Below are positions 44,642-56,900 of a stretch of 64,000 nucleotides of DNA, piece after piece (position 1 is the first letter of the stretch; each line of letters starts with the position of its first letter). The position numbers and the translations under genes were made by a program. The stretch is from Aquamicrobium defluvii (GTDB lineage Bacteria > Pseudomonadota > Alphaproteobacteria > Rhizobiales > Rhizobiaceae). The stretch lies in NCBI RefSeq assembly GCF_004363725.1, contig NZ_SNZF01000006.1:120176-184175 (forward strand), read 5' to 3'. A model generated the notes under the pieces. The model was not told where the DNA came from. It ran no database searches and worked only from the letters and a program-made list of their open reading frames with translations.

Positions 44642-45280
44642 TCAGCGGGGGCCGAGCCGGACGATTCCGGTTTCCAGCGCCACGCGCGCTGCCTGGACGC
44701 GCGAGGTCACCTTCAGCTTCCTGTAGATGCTCTTGAGATAATCGCCGACCGTATGCTCGGATATTCCGACAATTTCGGCGATCCGCATATTGGTGTGGCC
44801 TTTGGCCAGTTCCGCCAGCACCTGTTTTTCGCGCGGGCTGAAATGAATGTCGCAATCCGCGGGCTGACTGTCGTCATGCAGCCGGACCCTTTCGACGAGG
44901 CTTAGCTTGGAGCGCACCTTCATCTGCAGCATTTCGAAATCGACCGGCTTGGTCAGATAGTCATCCGCTCCAAGCCGCAGTCCGTCCAGAATATGGGACC
45001 TGTCGGCCAATGCGCTCAGAAACAGGAAAGGGGTGCCATCCAGATGCCGATGGCTGGCGCGGATCGTCCTGAAGAAATCGAGGCCGCTGAGGCCCGGCAT
45101 CAGAATGTCGCAGATGATGAGCGCGGGGTGCTCGGTCCTGAGAATATCAAGCGCCTGACCGCCATCGGCAGCCAGAAGCACGTCAAAACCCGAATGCGAA
45201 AGCTCCTCGCCGATCTCGGTGCGGATATCCAGCTCGTCCTCGATGCAGAGGATCTTATCCGCCTTGCGGTTGTCGGGCAT
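44642..45280 (-). CDS. Response regulator, receiver plus LuxR-type DNA-binding domain
   Basis: 212 residues. The receiver has the acidic pair in CIEDELD, phospho-acceptor Asp58 in IICDILMPG, the Ser of LFLSAL and Lys of YLTKPVD. The C-terminal HTH shows FSPREKQVLAELAKGHTNMR, then IAEIVGISEHTVGDYLKSIY, of the NarL/FixJ type. The gene overlaps the end of the histidine kinase by 26 bases, so the two are coupled. Plausible targets are the molybdopterin-like gene, ialB and the giant autotransporter just upstream, but no binding site was identified. Confidence 0.9.
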   Translation of the reverse strand: MPDNRKADKILCIEDELDIRTEIGEELSHSGFDVLLAADGGQALDILRTEHPALIICDILMPGLSGLDFFRTIRASHRHLDGTPFLFLSALADRSHILDGLRLGADDYLTKPVDFEMLQMKVRSKLSLVERVRLHDDSQPADCDIHFSPREKQVLAELAKGHTNMRIAEIVGISEHTVGDYLKSIYRKLKVTSRVQAARVALETGIVRLGPR

Positions 45281-46652
45281 GATGAAGGTCGCTCCCTGGC
45301 AGTTTCAGAATGAACCGTGTCCCCCCCGGGTCGATTGATTCGCAGTGGATATCGCCGCCATGGAGCCGGGCCAGCGTTTGCGACAGACTCAGACCAAGCC
45401 CCGTTCCCGACAGATGGGCGACATTGGCAGCGCGATAGAAACGGTCGAAAATCCTTGCCCGCTCCGCCGCCGGAATGCCTATGCCACGGTCGCTGACAGC
45501 GCAGATGCAGAACTCCCCCTGCCGTTCGAGCACAACGCTGATCGGCTGGCCGGCCGGCGAGTATTTTTCGGCGTTGGAAAGAAAATTCGTCAGGATCTGC
45601 TCGATCAGAATCGCGTCGCCCTCGAACTGCATCGCCCTGTCCGGCAACACAACCTCGACAGGCCGCAGGGGATGGAGTTCCCGATGATCGGCGCACACGC
45701 TCCTGACAAGCTGGCGAAGGTCGAAAACCTCCCTTTTCAGGGGCAGGCCCTGCTCGTTGAGCGTATCGTTGCTGATGGTGCTGTCGATGATGAGGGTCAG
45801 ACGCTGCACGGCATGGCGAATCCGCTGCGACCGCTCTGTCAGGACTGCCGGGGTGATGTCGTGCGAGCGACGGATGAAACGCTGCGCGATCATGTCGATG
45901 ATCGTGATCGGCGTCCTGAACTGGTGCGACACCGTGGTGAGGAAGTTCTTGTAGATGGCGTTGGTCAAACGCTCGTTCTCAAGGGCTGTCCGCAAGGCGG
46001 CCGTGCGCTCCTCAACTGTCTCCTCCAGGAGATGCGTGTGCTCGTTCAGCGCCGTGTTCGCCTTGTCGAGGGCGCGCAGGTTGGCGAGCAGCTGCCATGC
46101 CATGAAGCCGCCCGCCGCCAGAATGCCGGAAATGGAAATCATGACGAGGTAGAGCGTCTGCAACTGGTGGTCGCGCTGCTCGCCACCCTCATCGCGCTGG
46201 GCCAGCATCACCTTGTTGCTCAGCCGGACGAGCTCATCGAATGACGAGGAAATCCTGTCATAGAGTTCCAGTCCGAAGGCGGGATCGGTCATGCGTCCCC
46301 TGTCCAGCCCGGAAAGGTTCCCGATCAGCCCGTCGAGAGGCTGCGTCGACCCATCGAGCCCGGTGAGATAGTCGTATTGTGGATTGTCCTTCAGCAGGCT
46401 GAGCCGGCTGATGAGAATATCCAGCTGTAGCAGGATCGCATCGTCGTCGCGCAATTCTTCCGGCAACAGCATATGGCTGGCCAGCTTGCGCGCTTCGCGT
46501 TCGGCCTGCGTCACGTTCCACAGCATGTTTTCGCCGGTGTAGTTCCCGAGTTCACGGTGGATGCTCATGAGCTGAAGAAATGCGTAGGACAGCGTCAGCG
46601 CAAAGCCGACGATCGCCAGCCCGGCAACAGCATAGCTGCGCCGCACTCTCAT
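45255..46652 (-). CDS. Sensor histidine kinase
   Basis: 465 residues. Two membrane helices (about 5-27 and 158-178) bracket a 130-residue periplasmic helical sensor region (EARKLASHMLLPEELRDDD, LKDNPQYDYLTGLDGSTQPL). After a coiled-coil linker come HisKA with VSHQFRTPITIID (His243) and HATPase with ILTNFLSNAEKYSPAGQPI (N-box), DRGIGIP and GTGLGLSLS. Full-length and intact. I start at the ATG at 46652, which overlaps the previous stop (ATGA), not at an in-frame TTG nine codons earlier. The upstream exported protein is made just before it and could be its periplasmic partner. Confidence 0.9.
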   Translation of the reverse strand: MRVRRSYAVAGLAIVGFALTLSYAFLQLMSIHRELGNYTGENMLWNVTQAEREARKLASHMLLPEELRDDDAILLQLDILISRLSLLKDNPQYDYLTGLDGSTQPLDGLIGNLSGLDRGRMTDPAFGLELYDRISSSFDELVRLSNKVMLAQRDEGGEQRDHQLQTLYLVMISISGILAAGGFMAWQLLANLRALDKANTALNEHTHLLEETVEERTAALRTALENERLTNAIYKNFLTTVSHQFRTPITIIDMIAQRFIRRSHDITPAVLTERSQRIRHAVQRLTLIIDSTISNDTLNEQGLPLKREVFDLRQLVRSVCADHRELHPLRPVEVVLPDRAMQFEGDAILIEQILTNFLSNAEKYSPAGQPISVVLERQGEFCICAVSDRGIGIPAAERARIFDRFYRAANVAHLSGTGLGLSLSQTLARLHGGDIHCESIDPGGTRFILKLPGSDLHHARQPQGG

Positions 46653-47137
46653 CTGATCCGAAGTTCCTTGAGCTGCCAAGCCCAGCGATGATCGAAACGT
46701 GAATCCTGAAGCTCCTGGAAATCATCGCGCGGATAGACGACCCAGTAAGGTCCCTTGTCGCTCACATGCAGCCGCTCGCCATCCATATAAGCCGCGATCA
46801 GGACATCGTAACGGGCGACATCGGCCAGCGGGAACTCGACCTCGTAGTCGTTGAGCGCAATCGCCGTGACCACGGAATCGGGATGGTCGTCCGGGTCGAT
46901 GCCGGCCGCTTCCAGTACTGTTCGAAGGGACACTCCTTCGAACAGATGAGGACCTTCCGTCCAGGCGGTGCTGGTGGCGATCCTGCTTCGTGGCAGGGCA
47001 AGCAGCCGATCTTCTGTCAGAACGGTTTCCTGCCCGTCGGCGGACACGATTCTGAGGCTGCCAATGGCACCGGCATCAAGGGTCTGGGCCATGATGAGAA
47101 ACAACCCCGCGAACAACAGCCGCCATCCCGAACCCAT
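46649..47137 (-). CDS. Small exported molybdopterin-domain-like protein lacking cysteine
   Basis: About 162 residues with a signal peptide (LLFAGLFLIMAQTLDAGA). The mature part resembles the oxidoreductase molybdopterin-binding (SUOX-like) fold: TSTAWTEGPHLFEGVSLRTV, LEAAGIDPDDHPDSVVTAIA, NDYEVEFPLADVARYDVLIA, GPYWVVYPRDDF. There is no cysteine anywhere in the protein, so the Mo-ligating Cys of true members is absent and catalysis is unlikely. It overlaps the kinase start by four bases, suggesting a sensing partner for that kinase. The start is the second of two close ATGs, with AAAGG eight bases upstream. Confidence 0.65.
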   Translation of the reverse strand: MGSGWRLLFAGLFLIMAQTLDAGAIGSLRIVSADGQETVLTEDRLLALPRSRIATSTAWTEGPHLFEGVSLRTVLEAAGIDPDDHPDSVVTAIALNDYEVEFPLADVARYDVLIAAYMDGERLHVSDKGPYWVVYPRDDFQELQDSRFDHRWAWQLKELRIR

Positions 47138-47302
47138 GCGCATGCCTTTCAGTCGTCATACTCAGACTTGGCGACATGCATAGCCAAGGTTCGAAGTGTT
47201 TTCGACCCGGCAAGGCAAGATTCTTTGGGCCAGACAGAACGGTCCGGTCAGCGCAGGCATGGTCGGAACAGGCCGGGCCGGCGCGGAAACTGACAGGCAC
47301 CG

Positions 47303-47833
47303 CTACAAATCCGCGTGCCGGTCCAGAGCCGACGAGAAGCCTTTCAGGGAAACGGAGAAGGTAAGCTCCTTTTCATCGGTGCTGGTCACCTTCAGCCTGA
47401 GCGTCGATCCGGATCGCAGGGTCTTGAGAGCCGCAGCGTCGAACTCGACGGGAAGAATGCAGCCGGCGGGCAGACAGGTCGAGAAATGCGCTGCCGGAAG
47501 CGCTGGCTCGTCATCGATCTGGAAGGCGACCCCCTCCTGTAGTTTCAGCCCGAAGGGAAGAACGGCAACGCCCTTGATGCCGCCCTCCGACTGGGACTGG
47601 ACCTCAATGGCGAGAATGCGCTGGCCGCCCTGCTGGTATTGCTGCTGCAACACCGCGCATTGCTTGGCACCGTTGGCAATCTGGCAGCTGATCTGCCAGT
47701 CCTCATGCGTCTCCTGCAGCGAGGTCGCCCCGCCCGGCAGGACGGCGGCTTCCTGCGAAACGGCGGAAGGCACGCCCAGTGCACCTGTAGCGAACAGCAG
47801 CGCCGCGAGAAATGTCGATTTTGCAGTCTTCAT
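47303..47833 (-). CDS. ialB: Invasion-associated locus B (IalB) family protein
   Basis: 176 residues. A signal peptide (FLAALLFATGALGVPSAVS) precedes the IalB fold: HEDWQISCQIANGAKQCAVL, QRILAIEVQSQSEGGIKGVA, VLPFGLKLQEGVAFQIDDEP, CLPAGCILPVEFDAAALKTL. Four cysteines probably form two disulfides. The family is common in Rhizobiales and was named for a Bartonella protein tied to erythrocyte invasion; in free-living members the role is unclear, likely periplasmic or envelope-linked. It lies between the kinase operon and the giant autotransporter, all leftward. Confidence 0.85.
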   Translation of the reverse strand: MKTAKSTFLAALLFATGALGVPSAVSQEAAVLPGGATSLQETHEDWQISCQIANGAKQCAVLQQQYQQGGQRILAIEVQSQSEGGIKGVAVLPFGLKLQEGVAFQIDDEPALPAAHFSTCLPAGCILPVEFDAAALKTLRSGSTLRLKVTSTDEKELTFSVSLKGFSSALDRHADL

Positions 47834-47886
47834 GTCGAAATTCCGGTTTCAGTGGTCCGGGATCTGCATCCCTGTGAAATGAGGCA

Positions 47887-47913
47887 ACCCCGGCCGGACC
47901 AGATGGCCGGGGT
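47887..47913 (-). terminator. Terminator-like hairpin after the autotransporter gene
   Basis: Nine-pair stem ACCCCGGCC (47887-47895) / GGCCGGGGT (47905-47913) with a nine-base loop, 24 bases past the autotransporter stop. Read leftward it is followed by TGCCTCATTTCA, so the T-run is weak. It separates the autotransporter from ialB. Confidence 0.6.
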
Positions 47914-47936
47914 CGTGTCGATGCGGAAGCGGGGCG

Positions 47937-50900
47937 TCAGAACTTCCAGCGCAGGCTGACGGAGCCGCTGTGCACATCCGTGTAGCTGCCGAACTGGCCC
48001 TGATAGCCTGCTTCCACGCTCCAGCCCTTCAGGCTTTGCAGTTCGGCCGACGCACCGATCTTCCAGTTCGACCTGTCAAGCGGTGTCACAATCATGGCCG
48101 GGGCGGCAGCCGTCGAGGCGCCGATGAAGCTGATCGGCGTTTCGATCATGTCGGCCGAACGATAGGCCCAGCCGCCGCTCAGCGACAGGAGACCTTCCAC
48201 GCCGTCTCCCGCGTCGAAGCGGTATCCCAGCGACAGCTTCGGCTCCACCTCGCCGATATACTGCGTGTGCGAGGACATGCGCACACCGATTCCGCCGAGA
48301 CCATGTTCGGCATAGCTGCCGGTATGCAGGGCGGTTCCGGTGAAGGCCAGCGCAGGACGCAGGGTCAGGCTCTCCGCCTCGGCCGTGTAGCCGATCTCCG
48401 CGGAGAGCTGGCCATAGCCGCTGTTTCCGCTGGCAGTTCCCAGCCCAGGCTCGAACACATTGACGGAGCGAGTCGTGTCGTACCACTGCCATCCACCCGT
48501 CGCGGTGAAGGCGAGGTCGAAGCCGTTGCCGAATGCACGGCGTGCGCCGAAACCGACGTCGAAACCGTGCCCCTGCCCGTTGAACCGCTCGTCGTCCACG
48601 AACAGCCGGTCCATACGGTTGTAACCGAGGGCGCTCGACACCGACCACCCGCCTTCGAGACGATGTTCGAAGCCGGTGCGCAGGGAAAGGGTACGGCTGC
48701 TTGCGCCCCAATAGTCCTGCGTCGCCTTCTGATCGAGCTTCGCCACGCCGGCATCGGCCCACAGGCAGTTTTCGGCATCGCTTCCGGACCAGCGGCATTC
48801 CAGCATCCGGTCCCTGAAGCCGGCGGCCGTGCGATACTGCGTCTGAAGGGGAGCGACATGACCCTCGGGATTGAGCTCGCCGAAGACGGTCTTGTAAAGC
48901 TCTTCCTGGCCTTCCTCCATGTTGCCGAGAGCGGCCATAAGCCGGCCGATCCCGGAAGCGTCGCCAACCTGCAGGGCAGAATCCATGTGAGCGCCGAGCC
49001 GCCGCTCGTTCGGACGCAGGAATTCGCGCCCGAAATCGCTCTGCACCGTCAGATGGATGCCATCCTCGTCGCCGACGATGCCATAATCCAGCGCAAGCGT
49101 GCCCGGAACGGAAAGCCCGTTGTCGACACCCTGCCCCTCTGTCGCGAACAGGGTCACCGGGCGGGCGTTCTCCAGCCACATCAGGTTGATGCGGCCGGTG
49201 CCCGCAACCAGCGCATCGCCGGTCACATTCACCCGGTCGGACGCATAGGGACCGAAGGCGACATCGAACTCCATGTGGCCGGTATCGGTCTGGACGAAAT
49301 TACCGTCCAGCGCGACCTCGCTCACCACCCGCGAACCGAACAGCATGTTGGTCGCGGGATCCTCCTCGCCGTCGTAATGGGGGAAGACATAGCCGGAAGC
49401 CAGGTCTTCGGCCCAGCGCGGCGCCGACAGCCCCATCAGGAACGTACCGTCATTGGTGAAGGTCGCGACCCCATCCGCAACCGCGGCGGGAAGAGCCCCG
49501 TCCGCGCCATCGCGCAGGCCGATCGTGTCGAAGGCCATGAAGACGGCGTCGGCACGGTTGAGGAAGCGGTTTTCGCCGCTGCCGAGATCGACATTGCCGA
49601 TCGTCAGGCCGGTGTTCTCGACCGTATCGTTGCCGTCGCCGCCACGCACCGCCCATCCGGACACCGCCGACAGCGAGCCTGAGGCGAGCAGGTGATTGTC
49701 GGCACCGCCGTCCACCACGACAGCCGCGCCCCGGCCCGAGCCGCCGCGCACCATGCCGCCGAGGGTCATGGCGATGTCGCCCGCGCCGTCCTGCCCCTTG
49801 CTCTGCGCAAAGACGCCGATGGAATTGGCGCCTGCGGCAAAGATCAGATCCGAGATGTCGAGACCGATCGCGCCGCCGGCCCCCTCGCCGCCGGCGGAAC
49901 CGGCGAAGATGCCGTCGACCCAGCCGCCGCCGCCGCCGAGGCTCTGGGCGATCACCCCATAGGCATCGTCGCCAAACACCACGATCTCGTCGGACTGGGT
50001 GAAGGACACGGCGCCGCCGTTGCCCCGGTTCTCACTGTTGAGCGCAACGGTCGTCTGGCTGTCCGCGCCGAAGACGCTGCCGCCGCCACCGCCGATGCTC
50101 TGAAGCACAACGCCGTGGGCGCCGGCGCCCGCCGTCACGATCGCGCCATCGTTGACGAGCGAAACCATGCCGCCGTCGCCCACGGCGTTGTTGCTTCCGC
50201 CGAGCGACACCGACGCGATCCCCGCGCCGGCGACACGGACATCGCCGCCGCCCGCACCGATGGATTGCAGCATCAGGCCGACCGAACCGTCGCCCGTCGT
50301 CACCGCACCGCTGAAGATGCCCTCGACCGCGCCGCCATGGCCGCCGGCAGCATCCTTCGCCCCGAGCGACGCGCCAAGATTCCCGGCCGCACCCGAGACC
50401 GAGGCGACCGCTGCGCCGCCGCCTGCCCCAATGCTCTGCAACAGGGCGGCTGTCGCCCTGTCCCCGGTCGTCGCAATGCGCCCGATCTGTTCACGCACGA
50501 CATCGCCGGCCTGTTCGCCCTGGCTGCCGAGAGCGCCCAGTTCCAGACGAATGTCGCCGAACGCCGCATCCGTGTCGTTGAGGAAATTGCCCACCGCGAC
50601 GCCGCCGCCGCCGCCGATCGACTGGCTCAGAACAGCCGCCGACAGAAGGCCCGTCGTAACGACCTCGCCTGTCTGCGAGGCGACGATGTCGCCTCCCCTG
50701 TTGCCGGTGCCGTCCTGACCGCCGAGGGCCAGCTCGAAATGAAGCGGGACCGCATCCGGATCGCCGTTGTCCGCGCCGAGGCGCGCACGCACGTCCACCG
50801 TACCGCCGCCGCCGCCGATTGCCTGAGCCAGATCGCCGAACGAGAGATTGCCCGCAGCGCCGAAGGTGCCGGTGGAATTGACCGTCACCTTGCCGGCGTT

Positions 50901-53900
50901 CATGCCTGTGGCCCCCTGCGCACCGGCGCGGGCCACGACCATCGTGTCGGGAATTTCCGGGTTTCCGCTTGCACCGATCACCGGCGCCCCCGGGAGGCTC
51001 TTCACACCGTCGAGGTCGAGCGCAAGCGTGCCGCCGCCGCCGTTGATGCTTTCAGCCTTTATGGCCACCGATCCATCGCCCAGCACCGTGATGTCGCCGG
51101 AATGGGTGACGACGACCTCGCCCCCCGCTCCGCCGGTTCCGCCGCCGACCGCGCCGAGCAAGCTGTTGATCACCCCCGAGAGGCCGGGACCGGAAACATC
51201 GTCGAGAGCCGTCAGGACCATGTTGGCATTGCCGCCGCCGCCGCCGATCGACTGCGCGACCACGCCATGCGCATTGGCGCCCTGCGTGAGGATGCTGCCG
51301 CTGTTGCTGACGACGACCTTTCCGCCGTCGCCGCCATCGGCGCCGAGGCCACCCACCGAAATCAGCTGAGCGGAGCCTTCCGTCGCGATCAGCGAGTTCA
51401 TGACCAAAACGAGACCGCCATTGCCACCGCCGCCGCCGACCGACTGAGCGATGATGCCATGGGCGCCATCGCCGGAGGTCTGGATGATCCCCTCGTTTTC
51501 GACCGTGACATCGCCGCCGCTTTCACCGGTGCCGCCCGCGCCGCCGACATTGAGGCCGGCGACCGTGCTGCCCGTATCCGCGACGAGGCCCTGAACGCTC
51601 ACGATGGACGAACCGTTGCCACCGCCGCCGCCGATCGACTGCGCCATGATGCCATGGGAACCGGCGCCTTCGGTGACGATCCAGCCGGTTTCATCGGCGT
51701 CGGCGGGCTTGTTGGTTACCCGTACGTCACCACCGGTTCCGCCGGCACCGCCATCGCCGCCGAGATTGACGGCGTAGCGCTGCGACTGGTCGCCGCTGGC
51801 AAGGTCGAGGACGAGGTTGATCATGACGCCAGCGTCGCCGCCGCCGCCACCGATGCTGCTGGCACCGATGCCAACTGCGTTGATGCCCTTCGTGTAGATC
51901 AGTCCGGTGTTGTCAACCACGACCTCGCCGCTTGCGGCCCCGTCGCCGCCCGAACCTCCCAGGTTAAGCTCCACAGCCTGGCTTTGATAAGGTCCCTGAA
52001 CCGTCGCCGAGATCACCGACCCGCCGATGCCGCCGCCGCCGCCAATCGACTGGGCGCGGACGCCGAAGGCGCCGTCTCCCTGCGTGGAGATGATGCCGCT
52101 GTTGGCAACGGTGACAGAGTCCGCAACGGCTCCCTCGCCGCCGTTTCCGCCGACGCTGAGCGTCGCCGTATTCATCGTCGACCCCTTGGTATAAACCTGC
52201 ACGCCGATGGTACGGGCAGAACCGCCGAGGCCGCCGCCGCCGCCGATGGACTGGGCGAGAATGCCGTCGGATGCCTCGCCCCCGGTCAGGATCGTACCGG
52301 CATTGCCGACGCGCACCGTGTCGGAGCGCGCACCCTTGCCGCCCTTGCCGCCAATCGCGATGTTGGCCGAATTGGCCGCCATGACGATGGTCGATCCTGC
52401 GGTGCCGGCAATGCCGCCGCCGCCGCCGATGGACTGGGCGACGATACCGCGCGCCTCACCGCCCGTGGTGGCAATGACGCCTTCGAAATCGACCTCGACC
52501 GCACCGGATATGGCGCCTTCGCCGCCATCGATCCCGACCGCCACGCTCGCACTGGTGCTTTCACCGGCCGCATTCTTGGACGAGACGCCGACCGACGTTG
52601 TGGAAGAGGTTCCGCCGCCGCCGCCGATGGACTGGGCCAGAATGGCCGTCGATCCGTCGCCAAGCGTCTGGATGCGGCCATTGGCGGACACGGACACGGC
52701 GTCGCCCTCGCCGCCGATGCCGCCCTCGCGGCCGATGCCGATGCTGACGGAACTGTTTGCCAGAATGCCGGTCGCCATGCTGGTTGCGGTGTTGCCGCCG
52801 CCGCCGCCGATGGACTGGGCCACAAGGCCATAGGAATTTTCACCCTGGGTCAGAATATCGCCGACATGATCGACGGTGACCTTGCCTCCTGCACCCGCGG
52901 CCCCGGCCGCGCCGCCCACGGCGACGTTCATGGCAAGGTGCGCTTCACGCATGACGCCCGCGCCGATGTTGTAATTCGCGTTGCCGCCGCCCCCTCCAAT
53001 CGACTGGGCGACCAGACCATGCGAAACCGCGCCATCGGTGACGATGGTGCCATTGTGGCGCACGTCCACCGTGTCGCCGGCGCCTGCACCCGCACCCGAG
53101 CCGCCGACTGCGATGAGAGCTGCGAATTCCTGCCCCTGCGCCCCGCTGCCCAGGGGTTTGACGCCGGCCACGAAATTTGCCCCGGCCTGGCCACCGCCGC
53201 CGCCGACGGACTGCGCGACAAGGCCGCTGGTGCCGTCACCGAAGGTGCGGATCAGACCGGGCGCTGCTGTTTCCACACCACCTTCCTGCCCGTAACCGCG
53301 TGTGACGGTGACACTGCCGGCATGGCCGCCCGAACCGCCCGAGCCGCCGACGCCCAGCGACACCGGCGATCCCTGCAACGAAACGACGCCGGTGACATTC
53401 ATGCCACCCACGCCGCCGCCGCCACCGATGGACTGGACGAGAACGCCCGCGCCGCCGCCCGTGTAATCCGTGGCTTCGAGATTGTCCTCGTCCGCCCCCG
53501 CATCGGCAACGATGCGGCCATTGACGATGACATCGCCCGTGCTGGTGAAGGACACATCTCCGGCATCGGCACCGGTTCCGCCGGTTCCGCCGACACCGCC
53601 CGCCAGCGCAATCGACTTTTTCTGTCCCGCCGAAAGATTGCCCGACACATTCAGCCCGCCGGAGCCGCCGCCGCCCGCGACGGACTGGACCAGCGCGCCA
53701 ATGCTGTCGGTGCCTTCCACGTAAATCTGGCCGTTATGGGAAACGTTCACGTCGCCGCTTATGTTGCCGGCTCCACCGAACCCTCCGACGCCGAACACCA
53801 CCGAAGGCTTATTGGTGTAACGGTCTGCCTGAATGCCGCCAGCGATGTTGATGGCGCCCGCGCCGCCGCCGCCGCCGACCGACTGGGCCAGAAGGCCCCG

Positions 53901-56900
53901 CGAGAACGAACCCGCCGCATAGAGATCGGCATCCACGGCAACCTGGACGTCATCGCCCCTGCCACCATCGCCGCCGAAGCCACCCACTCCAACAGTCACG
54001 GCGCCGTCCAGCGTCAGCCCGCCGGAGACATTGATGCCGCCGGCGCCGCCGCCGCCGCCAACCGACTGCGCAATCACCGCCGAACGGTTGTCGCCATTTG
54101 CCTGTATCTGGATACGGTCCGCTCCCGGCGCAGCGACCATGAGGTCGACGGTCGACGCATTGCCGCCCGCGCCGCCAAAGCCGCCCACACCCAGGGTCGC
54201 GGCCCGCGTCTGCGTGTTCACCGGCAGGCCAAGGGCCAGGCTGCCCGACACGTTGAGGCCGCCCGTGCCGCCACCACCGCCGACCGACTGCGCAACCACA
54301 CCATTGGAGCCGCCCGACCGTGTGCGGGTGGCGAGTATCCCGCCGTCATCGTCCATGTCATAGACGATGAGGTCTTCATCCGCGCCCTTCGCCCAGACGT
54401 TTCCGGTCACGGTCGCGGTGACCGATCCCGCCGCGCCGCCACCGCCCCCGAACCCGCCGAGACCCAGGCTGACACTGGTCGCGCTGAGCTCGTTGGTCGC
54501 CGAAAGCGAACCCGCAACATTGAGACCGCCCGCGCCGCCGCCGCCGCCGACCGATTGCGCCAGCACGCCATCCGCGTTGCGGCCCTCGGTCTGGGTGTCG
54601 CCGCTGCGTGTCAGCACCACATCGCCGCCATCGCCACCGTCGCCGCCGAAGCCGCCGACACCGGCCGCGACAGCCACTGCCTCGCCGCCGGCAACTGTGA
54701 CGGCACCGGAAATGTTGATGCCGCCGGACCCGCCGCCGCCGCCGATGGACTGGGCGGACACACCAAACGCGTCCGCACCACGCGTCAGATAATCGCCCAC
54801 GACGGTTCCGGTGACACCCCCGGCGTGCCCGCCGCCGCCACCGAAACCGCCAAGGCCAAGGCCAATGGTGGCCGCGGCCGAAAGCCCGTCGCCGGTCGTG
54901 AGGCTGGCGCCGCCCGTCACGTTCAGGCCGCCTGCGCCACCCGCGCCGCCGACCGACTGCATGAGAGCGCCGAACGAACCTGTGCCACGGGTCTCGACAT
55001 TGCCGGCCAGGCTTGCCACCACGATGCCGGCATTGCCGCCGCCGCCGCCGAACCCGCCAATGCCGATACCGATATTGCCGGAGCCGTTCTGACTGCCGGT
55101 GATGCCGCCAGTGACATTGAGGCCACCCGAGCCGCCACCGCCGCCGACCGACTGGATCAGCGCCGCATGGGCCTGTTCGCCGCCGGTGAAGATATTGCCG
55201 GCATGGATGAGCGCGACCGAGCCGGCATCGCCGCCATCACCGCCAAAACCGCCGATGCCAAGGCCGGCCGTGCCGGCCATCTTCGAGATCGCAATGCCGC
55301 CTGTGACATTGAAGCCGCCCGAACCGCCGCCGCCGCCCAGGCTCTGATAGGTCAGGCCGTAGCTGTTGTCGCCTTCCGTGAAGATGTCGCCTTTGACGAT
55401 GCCGCTGACGGCCGCGCCATCGCCGCCATCGCCGCCAAAACCGCCAATGCCGACCATCAGATTGCCGGCTCCCTGCGCGGCAGCGGAAATGCCGCCCGCG
55501 ACACTGAAGCCGCCCGAACCGCCGCCGCCGCCGGCAGACTGCGCAAGGATCGCACCGGCGTTATCACCGCGCGTGATGACAGCGCCATCCACATTCGCCG
55601 TGACCGAGGCCGCGTTTCCGCCGCCGCCGCCGCCGCCGCCAAGGCCGATGCCGACATTTCCGGCTCCCTGACCTGCGCCGGAGATGCCGCCCACAACGCT
55701 GAAGCCGCCGACGCCGCCGCCGCCGCCGAGCGACTGGGCGATGATGGCCACCGATCCGTCGCCTTCCGTAATGGCCGCGATCTTCAGATCGTCGTCGGCA
55801 CCGGTCGCGCCCTCGACCCTCAGCGAGACCGTTCCGCCGTCGCCGCCTGCGCCGCCCTGTCCGCCCAGCGAGACGCCGATGGTGCCGGCACCCGCGCCGG
55901 AAACGGCAATACCGCCGCTCACGTTGAAACCGCCGGCGCCGCCGCCGCCGCCGACCGACTGCGCCAGAATGGCCGTGCTGCCGGCACCCGCCGTGGCGGT
56001 GCGCCCGGTGACGCCGAGGGTGACCCTCTTGCCGTCGCCGCCGCCGGCGCCCGAGCCGCCAAGACCGACATTGACCGTGCCGGCACCGTTCCCCGCAGCC
56101 GCGATTCCTCCGGACACATTGAAGCCGCCCGAGCCGCCGCCGCCGCCGAGCGACTGCGCGACGATCGCATTCGAGCGGTCGCCCAGCGTCGTCACATCGC
56201 CATCGACCAGCGCATTGACGGTGCCGCCATCGCCGCCGCCGCCACCCGAACCGCCAAGGCCGACGCTGACCGCGCCGCCGCCGGTGGCCGCCCCCATGAT
56301 CGAGCCGGACACGTTGAACCCGCCCGAACCGCCGCCGCCGCCGACCGATTGAGCGAGGAAACCGGTTGCGTCATCCCCCCCGGTAAAGATGGAGGCCGCG
56401 TGCGCCACCACATTGCCGGCATCGCCGCCGGAATCGCCCTTGCCGCCCAGACCGACAGAGACCACACCGGCACCAACCCCGCCGCCGATGGACCCCGAAA
56501 CATTGAAACCGCCGGCACCGCCGCCGCCGCCGATCGATTGCACGATCATTCCCGACGACTGGTTGCCGGTCGTATGGATCGTGTCTTCCGCATAACCGGA
56601 TGCATTGCCGCCGGCGCCGCCTTCCCCGCCGCTGCCACCGATACCCACGGAGAGCGCCGCGGCTCCGACACCGCCGGAAATCGACCCGGACACGGAGAAC
56701 CCGCCATTGCCGCCGCCACCGCCTACCGATTGCACGAGGAATGCGCTGGATTGCTCGCCTTCGGTGATCACGGGACCCTTCACGCGGCCAGTGGCCGTAC
56801 CACCGTCACCGCCCTTGCCGCCGGCTCCGCCGATGCCGACCGAGACCGAACCGGCACCGAGGCCACCCGATATGGTGCCGGCCAGCGCATATCCTCCGGA

